This document shows positions 10,593-22,856 of a stretch of 64,000 nt of DNA, one piece after another. A program made the position numbers and the translations under genes. The notes beneath the pieces are model-generated. The model saw only the letters and a program-made list of their open reading frames with translations. It did not search any database and was not told the DNA's origin. The DNA comes from Macrobrachium rosenbergii (lineage: Eukaryota; Arthropoda; Malacostraca; Decapoda; Palaemonidae): positions 19,095,558-19,159,557 of the forward strand of contig NC_089766.1 in the NCBI RefSeq assembly GCF_040412425.1. Direction: 5' to 3'. Numbering within the stretch: the stretch's first letter is position 1; each line of letters opens with the position of its first letter.

Positions 10593-10871
10593 GTAAAAAG
10601 TAACTATATTTGCACACACAGCATCTTGCATAGTCTAGTGGTACATAGTCTAGTATACAGTGGTCTATGATCCGTTAAAGCATAATAGGCCCTAACCTTC
10701 GTTTCTGTAGCAGAGTGAAGGTAAAATATTCAACTTTGTCTTACAAAAAATTGTAATTGATACAAGAAAATTGAAATATTATTGAAAATATTATTGTCAT
10801 AAACTTTTAGTTTATGTACAAAAATAACAATGTAATTTAAACATACACACACACACACGCACCTATCTATC
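10593..10871. other. possible Harbinger intron with (AC)n
   Basis: Non-coding sequence after the putative splice donor, with a short (AC)n at 10843-10858. It runs straight into the assembly gap. Confidence 0.4.
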
Positions 10872-11371
10872 NNNNNNNNNNNNNNNNNNNNNNNNNNNNN
10901 NNNNNNNNNNNNNNNNNNNNNNNNNNNNNNNNNNNNNNNNNNNNNNNNNNNNNNNNNNNNNNNNNNNNNNNNNNNNNNNNNNNNNNNNNNNNNNNNNNNN
11001 NNNNNNNNNNNNNNNNNNNNNNNNNNNNNNNNNNNNNNNNNNNNNNNNNNNNNNNNNNNNNNNNNNNNNNNNNNNNNNNNNNNNNNNNNNNNNNNNNNNN
11101 NNNNNNNNNNNNNNNNNNNNNNNNNNNNNNNNNNNNNNNNNNNNNNNNNNNNNNNNNNNNNNNNNNNNNNNNNNNNNNNNNNNNNNNNNNNNNNNNNNNN
11201 NNNNNNNNNNNNNNNNNNNNNNNNNNNNNNNNNNNNNNNNNNNNNNNNNNNNNNNNNNNNNNNNNNNNNNNNNNNNNNNNNNNNNNNNNNNNNNNNNNNN
11301 NNNNNNNNNNNNNNNNNNNNNNNNNNNNNNNNNNNNNNNNNNNNNNNNNNNNNNNNNNNNNNNNNNNNNNN
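10872..11371. other. assembly gap (500 N)
   Basis: Exactly 500 unknown bases, most likely a fixed-size scaffold gap of unknown true length. Long frames drawn across it are artefacts. Confidence 0.98.
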
Positions 11372-12859
11372 TCTCTCAGGCATTCAGACATCTCGTTGGA
11401 AGAAAGGAAATCCTATGTGAATCATGAAATACGAAGAAGGTGATAAAGTCTTCTCCTGTTCTGGATGTGGTGGACTTTATCGCGTTGCGACACTTTCGGG
11501 AAAAGTGACCGCGGTTGTGCCTTTGTCTTTTTAATTTATTGATTGATTTATTTATTTAAGAAGTGTTCCTCCCTTCTCAGAAAGCACGAGATCTTCATTC
11601 CACCACTCGTGAGAAAGATACAGAGGGATATTCTTGATCTCAGGCTGGTGATGCACTGTCTCATGAGGGAACACAGGAGATTCTGACGTTCTTATGATAA
11701 AAATTATAATGCGAAGAGTAAGTTTTTTTTTTTTTTTTGTTAACTCTTGCTTTCAATTTGTAAGTGATAGAGTCTTGACTTGTTTCGATAGTTCTTCCTA
11801 ACCAAACTTTTTTCCGAGAGATTTTTTTTCTTACTCTGATGTTTGTCTAAAATTCTCTGAATATGACTCGTTTGCAATTGAGTATAGGAAAGAAATATTT
11901 CCATCTCAAGTCAATATAGTCTTTTAAACCAAGTTCCATGGATTTAACTACCAGGGAGGTAATTCCCGTTATCTGTGTCCTCCAACGGAATTATGGTCTC
12001 GAACAATAACAGCACTCTATGAGCTTACTCTAACTCGACCTGATTCGAGCATGGTGAGATATGGGGTTCCCTTATCTGAGAGGCCTTATTTGCCTCATCT
12101 GCAGACCTGAATAAGGGTTTTAACTTTGGTTCCTGGTCGTTCCTTTGAGTCAAGGACGATTGTTTTCGGGGAGAGAGAACGTATGGATACCAGTCTCAGC
12201 GATATCTACCTCCAGTGGATTGTCATTGTCACATGGCATCTGCCTCATCGTCAGTCTCATACAAATACGTTTTCATTACCTCGACATTTTCTGGAATAAC
12301 TGAAGGGTTATAAAGGAGATATGAGTATCAGTTAAGTTTGTGTAAAGTCAGGAATATTATTGTGGATTTTATTTCGCTAGGAAAAGGAACTATCGAGGGG
12401 ATGATAAGTTTTAATCAGGCAGTAAATTTGCTCTTAGCTTATGTTTTCAGTCTTATGAATCCCATCGATTATGACAGTTAAATCAACGTCTGATTAAAAT
12501 GTACTTAAACTTATAAAGCGTTCCATCTCTTCTCTTAGCCATCGTCCATAACACGAAAAAACCAAAATATGATTCCTAGATTAGTGTCATGATTGTTCCG
12601 TAGAACTTTCCTCTACAGTCGCTTTCTACTTTTGTAACACTTTTGAATCCAAAAAAAAAAAAAGAATATTATGAGTATCTGGAGGTTAGGAAGAGAGAAA
12701 ATGACAGGAAATGGTCGGAGTTTGTTTATCTTTCCATTTTCAACTTTGTCAAGAGAAAAGTTTCTCCTGCTTTCCCTTTTAAGAGGAATTTTGAGAGGCC
12801 TGTAGATGTAGGAAGAGGAAAGGGAAGATATTGACAAAGTGGAAGACTGGTGACTCTTC
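11372..12859. other. unassigned sequence
   Basis: No recognisable gene, tandem array or transposon motif. A poly-T run lies at 11728-11738 and a poly-A run near 12650-12662. I looked for the far end of the Harbinger element (a mirrored agggccccat) and did not see it. Confidence 0.35.
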
Positions 12860-13272
12860 TGATCAAAAACGAGCAGGTAAAGGTTACTGCTGGTTTATTA
12901 CAGATCCAGGCGGCTTATATTGCGGCCGACTGACGCCGGGCCGTGAGAGACAATGGAATTGACTGTGACCTGAGGTCGAAACAATAAATAATAATATACA
13001 GTGAACAAGTACGAATTACAATACGAAACATACAGAGACACAATATAGATACAGTCTTGATGCCTGTGAATGAAGAAACATGTGATACACAATGTGTGAC
13101 ATTCGTATAAATACCATAAAGTAAAAATGATAAAATGCGTGACCTGGCACGTTTTAGGCGTGACTAATTTAGCTTGAAGAAAACGGGAAGTCACCAAAGA
13201 AAACAAGCTCAGCGGAGACTTAATTAATGGCGCCACGAAACACTATCCTGGCGCCGAATTGGTGACTTTACA
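12860..13272 (-). repeat. 3' LTR of the Mag-like element
   Basis: 413 bp. Read on the minus strand it begins TGTAAAGTCACCAATT and ends TTTTTGATCA, the TG...CA form. The sequence just upstream of it on the minus strand, cttgggagtattt, is the candidate polypurine region. It matches the 5' LTR at roughly 92-95 percent by eye, with several small indels. Confidence 0.85.
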
Positions 13273-13329
13273 AAATACTCCCAAGACGAGGGACGCGTCT
13301 GATTAACATTGTACCTGGTGGGACGCTGA

Positions 13330-14020
13330 AGGGTGCGGCTCCTTGAGGATAACTTAGGGCCTCCTGCCTGTGAGGCTGCTGTTTGGGCGGTCCTTCCGGC
13401 GGCCGCGCCTGCGGTGGTGGTGAGCGTGCTGGAGTGCGTTGGGCGGAAGGGGTGCTGCGGCGCTGCTAGGACTCTCCGACAGGAAGGCGGGTTTTAGCCG
13501 GTCTATGGAAACCCAGTCGTCCCCTGCCTGGAAATGCCAGGCCGAACGCCTTTGCTGTTCCGTTCCAGCACGCCGGAAGGGTCCCCTGTAGGGCTTAGTT
13601 AGTGGTGGACGGACGGCGTCGACTCTGACGAAGACGGGTGGCGGATGACAGCTGTGGCGGCACGAAGGTGGTTGCTCTGTCTATGATGAGCGCCTGTGGG
13701 ATAAACTTGCCGGCCACGTCGCGGAGCCTCTGCAGAGATGGGGAGTGGCGATCATCCGTCACGAGCTCTCCCGGCATTACGAGGGTTCCCCATAGGTTTG
13801 TTCAGCTGCGGATGGGGTGCCGTCGGCTCTGGGGCGGTCCTCAAGCCGAGTAGGACCCGGCGGCTGATGTTTCCATTCATCTGTGGTGGTGCGGTAAATT
13901 GGGCCATGAGGATGATTTTAAGGACCTGTGGAAACGTTCGACCAGGCCGTTGGCCGCTGGGTTGTATGCTGTGGTGGTGCGATGGGATTGTAGGTAAACC
14001 TAAGATGGAAAGATGTCGCG
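13330..14020 (-). pseudogene. integrase C-terminal half and pol tail (Ty3/gypsy)
   Basis: On the minus strand, SHRTTTAYNPAANGLVERFH at about 13990-13930 is the third catalytic block of a gypsy integrase, with the catalytic glutamate codon at 13937-13939. A block typical of Mag elements follows at about 13630-13570 (VFVRVDAVRPPLTKPYRGPF). VSIDRLKPAFLSES lies near 13520-13470, then a proline/alanine-rich tail. The aspartate-bearing parts of integrase are absent. Frames change at least twice between these blocks. Confidence 0.85.
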
Positions 14021-14049
14021 TTTAACTGCATGAAGGAGGGGATATTTTG

Positions 14050-14286
14050 CGTCCATGAAGCTCCTTTGACCCCCTTATAAAATGTAAAAGGAACTTCGCT
14101 CAAAAAGCGCTTTAATGCGCCCGTGGTCCGCTAAAACAGCTGAAAATGCGACAATATGCGAGTATAACGCTCAAGCGCTGGTTAGTGTTTAGAAGTAGGA
14201 AGCGTTTTTTTGGAAAACCCTGGAGCCAAGACTGATCGCGTGTGAGTCCGCTAATGGCTCCGGGATACTGGCGGTCACCACTGAAG
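14050..14286 (-). other. leader region next to the 5' LTR
   Basis: Directly inside the 5' LTR the minus strand reads cttcagtggtgaccgccag. Arthropod gypsy elements often have tggtgacc at this place, at or beside the primer binding site, but I cannot match it to a tRNA with confidence. The junction where the deletion joins leader to integrase is near 14050. Confidence 0.5.
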
Positions 14287-14704
14287 TGTCAAAATGCGAG
14301 CAGGTAAAGGTTACTGCTGGTTTATTACAGATCCAGGCGGCTTATATTGCGGCCGATGACGCCTTGGCCGTGAGACAATGGAATTGACTGTGACCTGAGG
14401 TCGAAACAATAAATAATAATATACAGTGAACAAGTACGAATTACAATACGAAACATACAGAGACACAATTTAACTGGCCCTGACAGTCTTGATGCCTGAT
14501 GAATGAAGAAACATGTGATACACAATGACTGACATTTATATAAATACCAAAGTAAAAATGATAAAAATGCGTGACCTGGCACGTTTTAGTGCGTGACTAA
14601 TTTAGCTTGAAGAAAACGGGAAGTCACCAAAGAAAACAAGCTCAGCGGAGACTTAATTAATGGCGCCGAGAAACACTATCCTGGCGTGAATTGGTGACTT
14701 TACA
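14287..14704 (-). repeat. 5' LTR of the Mag-like element
   Basis: 418 bp, the partner of 12860-13272, with the same TGTAAAGTCACC start and a TTTTGACA end. Differences include an insertion of about 8 bp near 14470 (aactggccctga). Confidence 0.85.
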
Positions 14705-16180
14705 AACTTATAGACATGATGACCTCTCAGTATTTATATACGACTACGCGAAATATATTTACTGTTTATTTTCTTAAAATGTATTAAATGTATTAAAGTT
14801 ACTGAATCTCTGAGCAAATATGCTTTCCTGTGTGGGCCCCATCTCAAAAATGAAAAAAAATAGTCTCAGAGGGACTTATCTATTAGAGTTCTAATAAATT
14901 CCCCACAGTGGGGAACTTATCAGATCATAATACAAATCACTCCACTTACATTTCAGAATCAATACAAAGTTGCAAAAACTTTTATGAGTTATTCAACATC
15001 GCTGTGTTCAAAAGCACTGTGTTATCTTTCATACATTATATTTAACTTGGAATGTATTTTACTCTTTGCGTCTCTGCTTACCAGACAAATGTGTTGACAC
15101 CCATGCTTATAATGAGTTAATAATTAAATTCAGATTAATAATCTTAGATTTTTAACAAAGATATGAGAATTAGTGACCGCTTACTGGTAAGTAACATTAT
15201 TATTATTATTATTAATCCCCAAGCTTCTGCCGGCCCCCTTATCTCAGAAAAGTTGTAATGGACGCCACAGCCAGCGAGCCCTTTGTTGTTACAACACCTG
15301 ATAAACGAGGGATAAACTGCACCGTATCTCTAATTCAGTAGCCTGAGCAACTGAATGGTGACTAATTATATTAAATGCATATGTCTAAACAGCACACCAC
15401 CTCTAAATTTCATAACACAGCACAAGACTGAGATCCAAATTGAGTCTGAATCCTACAGGCTACTGATTATTGAACTTTTCTTTCAACGTTTTCAGAACAA
15501 AGAAAAGTGCGAATGTTCTACTTTGTTTAGATTTCCTAAATCTTTTATATATAAAAAAATGGATGGGTGCATCACCCTGTGGCCTATTGAACATGGCAAC
15601 GGCTCCCCTAGTCAGTGACTACGTCTGAAAAGTAGAACCTAAAGCAATATAACAGAACTATATAGTGCAGGAGATACCTCCAAGCCTTCATTACCATGCT
15701 CGTTTATACAGCTGGCAAGACAGTTCTGATTACCATCGCAAGAAACATGAAAAATTACGACCCATTTAAGTTTTTTTAATGATGCCATGCTTTCCAGCCA
15801 GACAGACAGGGCGGTCATGATCACATTACCAATGTCGGGAAAGACTACGGATACTCCAGGTCTAGCGAGGACGGTAACATAGAAAACGACACAGGTTTCT
15901 TCGAATTTTGGGAGACGAATATAATTTGACACAATTGCAAAACTCCATTTAAATAAGGAAAGATCTTAACAATAATTCAATCTGGTGTTTGCAAATTAGA
16001 CAGTAATAGACAGTATGATAAACACTTCACTAATGGTGTAAATTTGTTTTAAACATTTGGAACGATTCCTTTCCATATAAAGTTTGAACGATTAATTACT
16101 TTTCGAAACGAGTGATAGTCTTATATTTCGTTTGTTAACTAATACTGGAAGAATGTTAAATATATCAAATATCTATAATA
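14705..16180. other. unassigned, with one open minus-strand frame
   Basis: Mostly AT-rich and featureless, with a short (ATT)n at 15196-15216. A 97-codon minus-strand frame at 15639-15932 and an 87-codon plus-strand frame at 15355-15618 are open. Neither shows a family I recognise, a splice context or a neighbouring exon, so I do not call them genes. Confidence 0.35.
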
Positions 16181-16198
16181 ATAATAATAATAATAATC
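16181..16198. repeat. short (AAT)n
   Basis: Six AAT units. Confidence 0.9.
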
Positions 16199-16799
16199 CG
16201 TTGGATTGCATTTACTATATGATGATATATCAAGGCAATAATGAATATAAAACAAGTGTTGTGAAGTACATGAAAACCAAAAATACATATATAAAAGACT
16301 TCTTACCATCGAAAGCTGAAGTAAGACTATTACTTAACTAAACACTCAATCATGTTATTCGTAGGTGGCAAAAAGACAATTGTGCAAGGTGAAAATTAAA
16401 GATGGAAGACTCGGCTGAAAAAAAAAGTTGGAAGCTTTACGTGGAAATAAATCAGAATGTTGCTGATTCAGGTGTTTGTGCACACTTGGAAAGGGTTTCT
16501 TAAATGGGAGGACAAGTTGGTTATAAGCACAGGATTTATACGTGCAAAATATTTTATTCCTTTTTGTTTGTTAATGGGCAAGTCTTATTTAGCAGTAAGC
16601 TACGTAGACCTTTCTTCCATTTTATCCAGGCTGTCACTACACTCTCTCTCTCGTTCGTTCTCTCTCTCTCTCTTCTCGATGATTACAATGAAAGCGTTTT
16701 TACTTGTCCTTACATCATGGTGAATTTGCAATATTCTAAAACTAGGAAGCAATCATGTGAGTGCCGAAATGCTTATCCTCAAAAAGCTTATAATTCTTC

Positions 16800-16860
16800 C
16801 TCTCAGGGGCGTAGCCAGGAATTTAATAAGGCGGGGGGCACTTTTGTGCAAGATGCACAT
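16800..16860 (+). other. GGGGCGTAGCCAGGAATTT motif, possible DNA-transposon terminus
   Basis: The sequence caggggcgtagccaggaatt, followed by a G tract (ggcggggggcac), is a word I associate with termini of invertebrate DNA transposons and their MITEs. No mirrored end or target duplication was found nearby, and I do not assign a family. It lies just before an (AAT)n tract. Confidence 0.35.
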
Positions 16861-16914
16861 GAAATGTATATTTTTGACATATCCAAGAACTAGTATTAAG
16901 TGCTTCATCTGGTG

Positions 16915-16916
<2 letters not shown>

Positions 16917-16971
<55 letters not shown>
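16917..16971. repeat. (AAT)n microsatellite
   Basis: About 18 units of AAT. It produces long poly-Asn and poly-Ile frames that are not genes. Confidence 0.95.
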
Positions 16972-16972
<1 letters not shown>

Positions 16973-17563
16973 CGTAACACTTATAAGAAACATAGTCCTA
17001 ATATTTGTCGATGACATAATGTTCCCCACCAGCAGGGAAGGAGTAAAAATGGCAATCGGTTGTAAAAGAATACAAATACTTACAAGAATGGTACACACTA
17101 GGCCTATATGGATCAAAGGAAGCAAGTATCATCGCCAGGACAGGCATGAAATTGTGTACATATTCATATACACATACGCATTTAAATGTGTATGATTTCA
17201 ATAAACACATCAGATTCACACAGAACACATGCATACATACATGTATGCATACGTACACACAAAAGGTGTCTTTCTTTTTAATACTAAATTCTAACCCAAG
17301 AGGGCCTGTACTGAATATCATTGCTCCTCGATATCTGAAAGATTACTGCCAGATATCTAGTGTTCCTCTAATCTATCGACGATAACTTTTTGCCACTATG
17401 AAATCTATGAGAAGTAATATAAAAACGAATTTGCTTACAAACTTTGGTAATGAGTCGTTTGTTCAGACATTTGTTGAAAAAGTTACAGAAAAGACTTTTT
17501 TAAGCCGTTGTTTTTTTATGACACAGTACAAACAGATTTTGACTGGATGCAGTTAAAAGTATA

Positions 17564-17564
<1 letters not shown>

Positions 17565-17631
<67 letters not shown>
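17565..17631. repeat. (GA)n microsatellite
   Basis: About 33 GA units, uninterrupted. Confidence 0.95.
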
Positions 17632-17634
<3 letters not shown>

Positions 17635-19958
17635 AATATTTTAGTCAGTAAGGAACTCTTTTATTAATGAACCCTTCAATACCTAACAATTATAAAAGTT
17701 GCCAAACTATTTTTGCCTGAAAATTTTTTAATTTGTTAATCTAGGTTCCCATGTCACCTTTGACTCAAGAGCTTGAACCCTCTCTATCCCAGCAGCAGGG
17801 TCTTACAGAATGCCACAACTTGTAATAGATAACACCCACAAAAATTAAGTTTTTTTTTTATGTCTCGGAATATACAGAAACTTATATCAACTCAGACGAG
17901 CATCATAGGTCTCTGTCCAGTGATCTTACACTGTGCTAGGCTTCCAGATAAGTATGGCATCTTATTATGCCACTATAAAAGCAATTATAAACATACATCG
18001 CTCAAAAGGCATACAGCAGGAGACTGGACAGAGCTACCAAGAACATCTACTGCTCACAAACAACACTACTGGACGTATACAGGTACAAAAAATGAAGAAG
18101 CAGAAAGGTTCTGGAAGTGTATAACATAAAGACAGTTTAAGTCTCATTACAACATTAATGAAAAGGTAAGGGTGCTTTACGTAACTGATTCTCGAGGTAG
18201 CCAATGACGTTTTTGCTATTCATTGAAAGATTACTACTCAAAATGTATGATACACTCGGTCACCTCAGCAAGATCCAACGGCTTTTGATGTCCTTTCAAA
18301 CCAATGACCATCACACAAGAATCCCCCACATTTTGTCTCCTTGAGGAAGAGCTAAACAAGCAAATGTGTAAGTGGACAATCCTCTGTACAGAGTAGCTTG
18401 TAAGTGTCTCTATGCCCTCTCAGAAAGACAAACATTCTTCTTAAGAATAAAACACTTATGATGGATGATACCATGTAATAATGTTAGTTACTTTGCTCCT
18501 GGTTGTGAAGTGAATGTATCTCTTAACTCCTACTTCAAATTCCTCATTGTAAAAAGCTGACAACAGTGTAATGAAATGTTTATGAATACATGGTGAAGAA
18601 GAGTAGTTAAAAAGTCCTTTACCTGGAAACTGCTCTTAAGGACTTCGCGGATTCAACATTTTTTTGCTTAATCTCACGTTTGTTAAATACTTCTATTAAT
18701 GTGTGCTCTAGAGCAGGAAACAGCTAATTCTTTCATGCACTTAGATCTGATAACCCTTCTCCACAGAAGTTATTCGCTATGACAGACGATGACCCCTAAC
18801 AAGATAGATGATTTTGATGTCTAACAGAGACTTGCCAAAGATATATCAAGTTTCTTTTTTACAGTAAACCACCCGCATCCGCTCTTGCTGAAAGAGCTGG
18901 TGTAGTTTTTCGTTTTCCTTAAAGCATCAGTAACAGGGGATTTCGGCATCAATTCACTAAATACACACGACGTTGCTCGCTCTCCAAGAAGTAATATTTA
19001 TCAACGCGTGGGAGCCAGTTCTGACGTCTAACAAGGTGACGTTTTTGGTTTATTGTTCATTTGCTTGTATTTAAACAAGAAATATTATGCAGCCTTCATC
19101 ACATGTAGTCTGACTTTGAAGGATAAATCTTTAGTAGGCCTAAGTGTTCGTATTTCCTTTGACTGTATTAAAGCAAATTACTGACTAAACGCCTACGATA
19201 AACAAGATGGAAGCAAATCGACTCATTCAACAAAGCTCTTCTTCCCTGACGATCCTTTACCTCTTCTATCCCCGCTCCCCCGACCCTCACCCCAGGGGAA
19301 GGTAACCAAGCCTAACCCCTTGGTAACAACGACCGTTTGCCAACAGACGTTACAAAGCAGCTTCCTTCCGCGTAATTTCAAGGAAGGAAAAAATGCAGTT
19401 TCAGCTGAAAATGAGACCTTGCCTTCGGTGAAGTGCACACGGTCTGCAGTGCTAAAGCATTCAACTCGAGGAACAAGGAAATAGAAACAAAACGAGGAAA
19501 TATTGAAAATAGCCGGTGTACAAGAATAGTAATGAGTTTTTACGGATAGGTTGGTGTTACCTCAAACAGCTGACATCCATATATAATTACTAAGCTTGTT
19601 CTGCTTCGTTTCTCGTATACGCGGATATCCAAAAATAGGTTCACTCATCAAAGGTAGTAGGGTATCAAATGAATCCATTTAATTCTGAAGTTACTTTGGT
19701 GCCTAGGCCTACATTGCGCGAGAAAGCCCTAAAGAAAAGGAGTTAAAATCTGCTTATTAAAAGTTAAAGTCAACTTATCCTTATCAAAAATTGATTCAAA
19801 CTTTTCTCGTACCTAATTGAAATTTTCTCTGCTAGAACGAACGCTTCCTGGAGGTTACTCGCATATACAAGTTTTAAAAATAGATTGGAAGTAAATTCCA
19901 TTATTCTGCATCAGTCAAATAAGTGAGCTAGGATATAGTTTTACACACACCTATACAA

Positions 19959-19963
<5 letters not shown>
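17632..19963. other. unassigned sequence
   Basis: No array and no recognisable transposon protein. Short frames at 17860-18129 (plus) and 19223-19438 (minus) have no recognisable domain. The stretch around 19240-19330 is GC-richer than its surroundings. Confidence 0.3.
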
Positions 19964-20018
<55 letters not shown>

Positions 20019-20090
20019 GTGATGTATGTATATATATGAATGTCTTTTACTGTAATACCACAGCGTAATATATATATATATATATATAGC
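19964..20090. repeat. (TA)n microsatellites
   Basis: A TA run of about 53 bp, then a second of about 20 bp at 20069-20088, separated by unique sequence. Confidence 0.93.
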
Positions 20091-20392
20091 CTATAAACTT
20101 TTTCACCTTTAGAGTTGGTGGAACTACAGGGGTAGAGCCCACTGGTTTTCACCAAGTCTTAAGGATAAGTTGGTGAAGCCGTTTATCTAATAATTTGATC
20201 GTTTCCATACCAAACAGAGCCGCGAGAATGATGTAGTTTTCTGCAATTCCAGCAACCTGTCCTACAGGAGTAATGCAGTGGTTAGTGGTGACCTAACAAG
20301 AGGAACAGTCATTGTTTTGGGGACAATTTCTCTTCCAAAGAGGTTCACATACCTTCACTGACACTTCCATGACTTATTTAGTAGTACAGTGC

Positions 20393-20697
20393 TTTATCAT
20401 CTATCTAGACTCCAGACTTAGTATCTAGGTCATCCTAGACTCAGTACTATCTGTCATCCTAGACTTTCATCTATTCTTAGTACTATCTGCTTCATCATCC
20501 TAAACTTGGTACTATATGCTTTTCATCCTAGACTTAGTATATACTACCTGCTTCGTCATCCTAAACTTAGTACTATCTGCTTTTTCATCCTAGACTTAGT
20601 ACTACCTGTTTTATCATCCTAAACTTAGTACTACCTGCTTTTTCATCTAGACTTAGTACTACCTGTTTTATCATCCTAGACTTAGTACTATCTAGGT
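20393..20697. repeat. 31-bp minisatellite
   Basis: About ten copies of a unit like tcatcctagacttagtacta plus cctgcttt. In the right half two variants alternate: tgctttttcatcctagactt and tgttttatcatcctaaactt. That gives a dimeric, roughly 62-bp higher-order period. The left third is degenerate. Confidence 0.85.
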
Positions 20698-20905
20698 CAG
20701 GAGAATCAATATGTATTGACCCACCAAACGAGGAAGAGATGTTGATCTCGAATATTCTAAGCAGGGGGAAGTAGGAGTAGATGGAAATAAAAGTGACTTA
20801 TATCCAGGAAGACAAGGAGAGTTCTGCTAGACTGGGGTGGGAGACATGGAGTGTATAATGGCCTAGCTAACACACCCTGTTGAGCAGCTAGGAGACGGAT
20901 GATAG

Positions 20906-20907
<2 letters not shown>

Positions 20908-20957
<50 letters not shown>
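20908..20957. repeat. (TA)n microsatellite
   Basis: About 25 TA units. Confidence 0.95.
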
Positions 20958-20960
<3 letters not shown>

Positions 20961-21363
20961 TAATGATGATCTGTCATTAACTTTACACTCTACTTGCAAA
21001 CATAAAGCCACAAACCCTTTAATACTGAATTCACTTTACCTTACACCTTCACCCCCCAAAAAAACTATAATTGAAAAGAGCATATTTGACTTATAATTCG
21101 AACGTATGCCTTTCAAGGTTGGTACATTGATGTCAGTGACTTTAACTATTTATAGTGGATGAAGTCACTGTCACCCATATATCGACCCAAAAAGACTTCT
21201 TAAGTTCGAATATCTGGTCAGAGCAGACGCAGTCACCATATATAATCTACTTATGCAGGAGCGAGAAGGATTAAAAATCTTCTAGTGTATAGCTCTTACG
21301 ATGAAGGCAGGGTTGTATCTGAAATTCGGTCTATACAAGACATGTACCAGGTTCTCATCTCTA

Positions 21364-21366
<3 letters not shown>

Positions 21367-21413
<47 letters not shown>
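21367..21413. repeat. (TA)n microsatellite
   Basis: About 23 TA units. Confidence 0.95.
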
Positions 21414-21416
<3 letters not shown>

Positions 21417-22268
21417 GATATAAATATATATGTTTCTGGAGACTGGGAGTCTGAATTCTTCAAATTTTGTTATCCACGTACTGCGCTTGCGCCTTCTGAA
21501 TAATTCAGACGACGCTCTGACCTTGGTATATATAACTCTTCGTAAGTTCGTCCAGATGGCGCCTCCTTTTGGTTATATTCTGTCCAGCGGGTCCCGATTC
21601 TGTTCCAAGTGCCCTTCGGGTATCCAGCGAATATGAAATTCTGCTGATTTCAATCTGATTTGTAATCAGTGCCTTATCTTAGTAATCTCTCCTTTCACGG
21701 CTTCGTATGATACTATGAGTTCATCCTGGTTTCTGTGCGAATTCAGTACTGATGAGGCTATCTGTTTGGTTTAGAGCAAAGTTCTTTAGGCATACTACCA
21801 ACGTTTTCTTGTCATACATGCAGACATATACACACTAACTCTTCTGTTCTTGACCTTGTCAAAGAGCTTTCTTTAGATATGTCATTTCCAACCAAACACA
21901 TTTTCTGATAAATGTTTTTGTAAAATAGCAACCTGTTTCAGGATAAATGGAATAACAGGTATCTTTAAATTGGCTATTGAGAGGAATCCCATTATCATCT
22001 TTTATCATATGGTTTCAAATAAATTAGTAGTTAGAACATAAGAAGAAAAATTTTCTTATATTTCCCACAGAATCAGGCCTGTCCCTAAAAGGTCAGGCAA
22101 ATAAAAAGATAAAAGGGAAAAAAAATGCTGGGGTAGGCCGCATAAACATCTACAAAAATTGCATCAGTTCCTTAATATTTCAGACAAGATGTTCCTTTGG
22201 GAAACCTCTCAAGCAGTATCAACACTAAACATTCTCTTGACGACACTACCATTCAATGTTCTTTCCAT
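21414..22268. other. unassigned sequence
   Basis: No recognisable protein. A 68-codon frame at 21430-21636 covers a slightly GC-richer stretch but shows no family resemblance. Confidence 0.3.
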
Positions 22269-22535
22269 TGAATTAATAGAATATAGATTAGGCCAAAAGC
22301 CAAGCACTAGGACCCATGAGGTCATTCAGCGCTGAAGCGGAAATTAACAGTAAAAGGTTTGAAAGGCGGAACAGGAGGCAAACCTCGCAGTTGCACTATG
22401 AATCAATTGTTAGGAGGGTGGAAAGTAAGATAGAAGAAAGGGAATATGAAAGGAGGTACAGTAAAAGGAAAGAAACGGGTTGCAGCTAGGGACACAAGGG
22501 ACTCTGCAAAGACCCTTAAGTAATGCCTACAGTTT
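22269..22535 (+). repeat. interspersed palindromic SINE-like repeat, copy 1
   Basis: Copy of a family found five times in this window. It begins with gaatatagattaggccaaaa and runs through the hairpin region (agcactaggacccatgaggt, then cattcagcgct). Then come taaaaggtttgaaagg, cctcgcagttgcactatgaa and gtaagatagaagaaaggga, and it ends near gcctacagt. The 3' hairpin end is lost. It has no tRNA-like boxes and no coding capacity. Confidence 0.85.
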
Positions 22536-22796
22536 TTCCACTGGCGACTTCATTCCATTACGTATTCATGACTGCGCTCATATGGATGTTGTACACAACC
22601 GTTTTAGTAAGCATCTGCGTGCTTACAGACTCTAAATTGACTTGGATTGCTCGGTGATCTCAGAATGTGCTTGCAGGCTGTTATCCAGGCTCTATCTGAA
22701 GAGTTTTCCCGTTGTAAGTTTCTAAGCATTGGTTTCTAGAAGTGTTGTTCTTAGTGATGCAAGGGTCTTCATATTAGTTCTCCTTTGTACTGTTAC

Positions 22797-22797
<1 letters not shown>

Positions 22798-22854
<57 letters not shown>
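22798..22854. repeat. (ATT)n microsatellite
   Basis: About 19 ATT units. Confidence 0.95.

Positions 22855-22856
<2 letters not shown>

Larger units (their letters stand above)
12860..14704 (-). mobile_element. internally deleted Ty3/gypsy element, Mag-like
   Basis: Two direct LTR copies flank about 1 kb of internal sequence on the minus strand. The internal part holds a leader (about 14050-14286) and then the C-terminal half of integrase and the pol tail. Gag, protease, RT, RNase H and the first part of integrase are gone. I find no matching target duplication: cttc on the left against aactt on the right. The element is a deletion derivative that could not move on its own. Confidence 0.85.

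Noticed and set aside
10730..11391. Minus-strand frames of 217 and 174 codons
   Set aside because: They run through the 500-N gap and have no sequence support.
12898..13236. 112-codon minus-strand frame, with a similar 85-codon frame at 14325-14582
   Set aside because: Both lie wholly inside the LTRs of the Mag-like element.
15639..15932. 97-codon minus-strand frame as a host exon
   Set aside because: No recognised domain, no matching splice context and no neighbouring exon; length alone is not enough in 64 kb.
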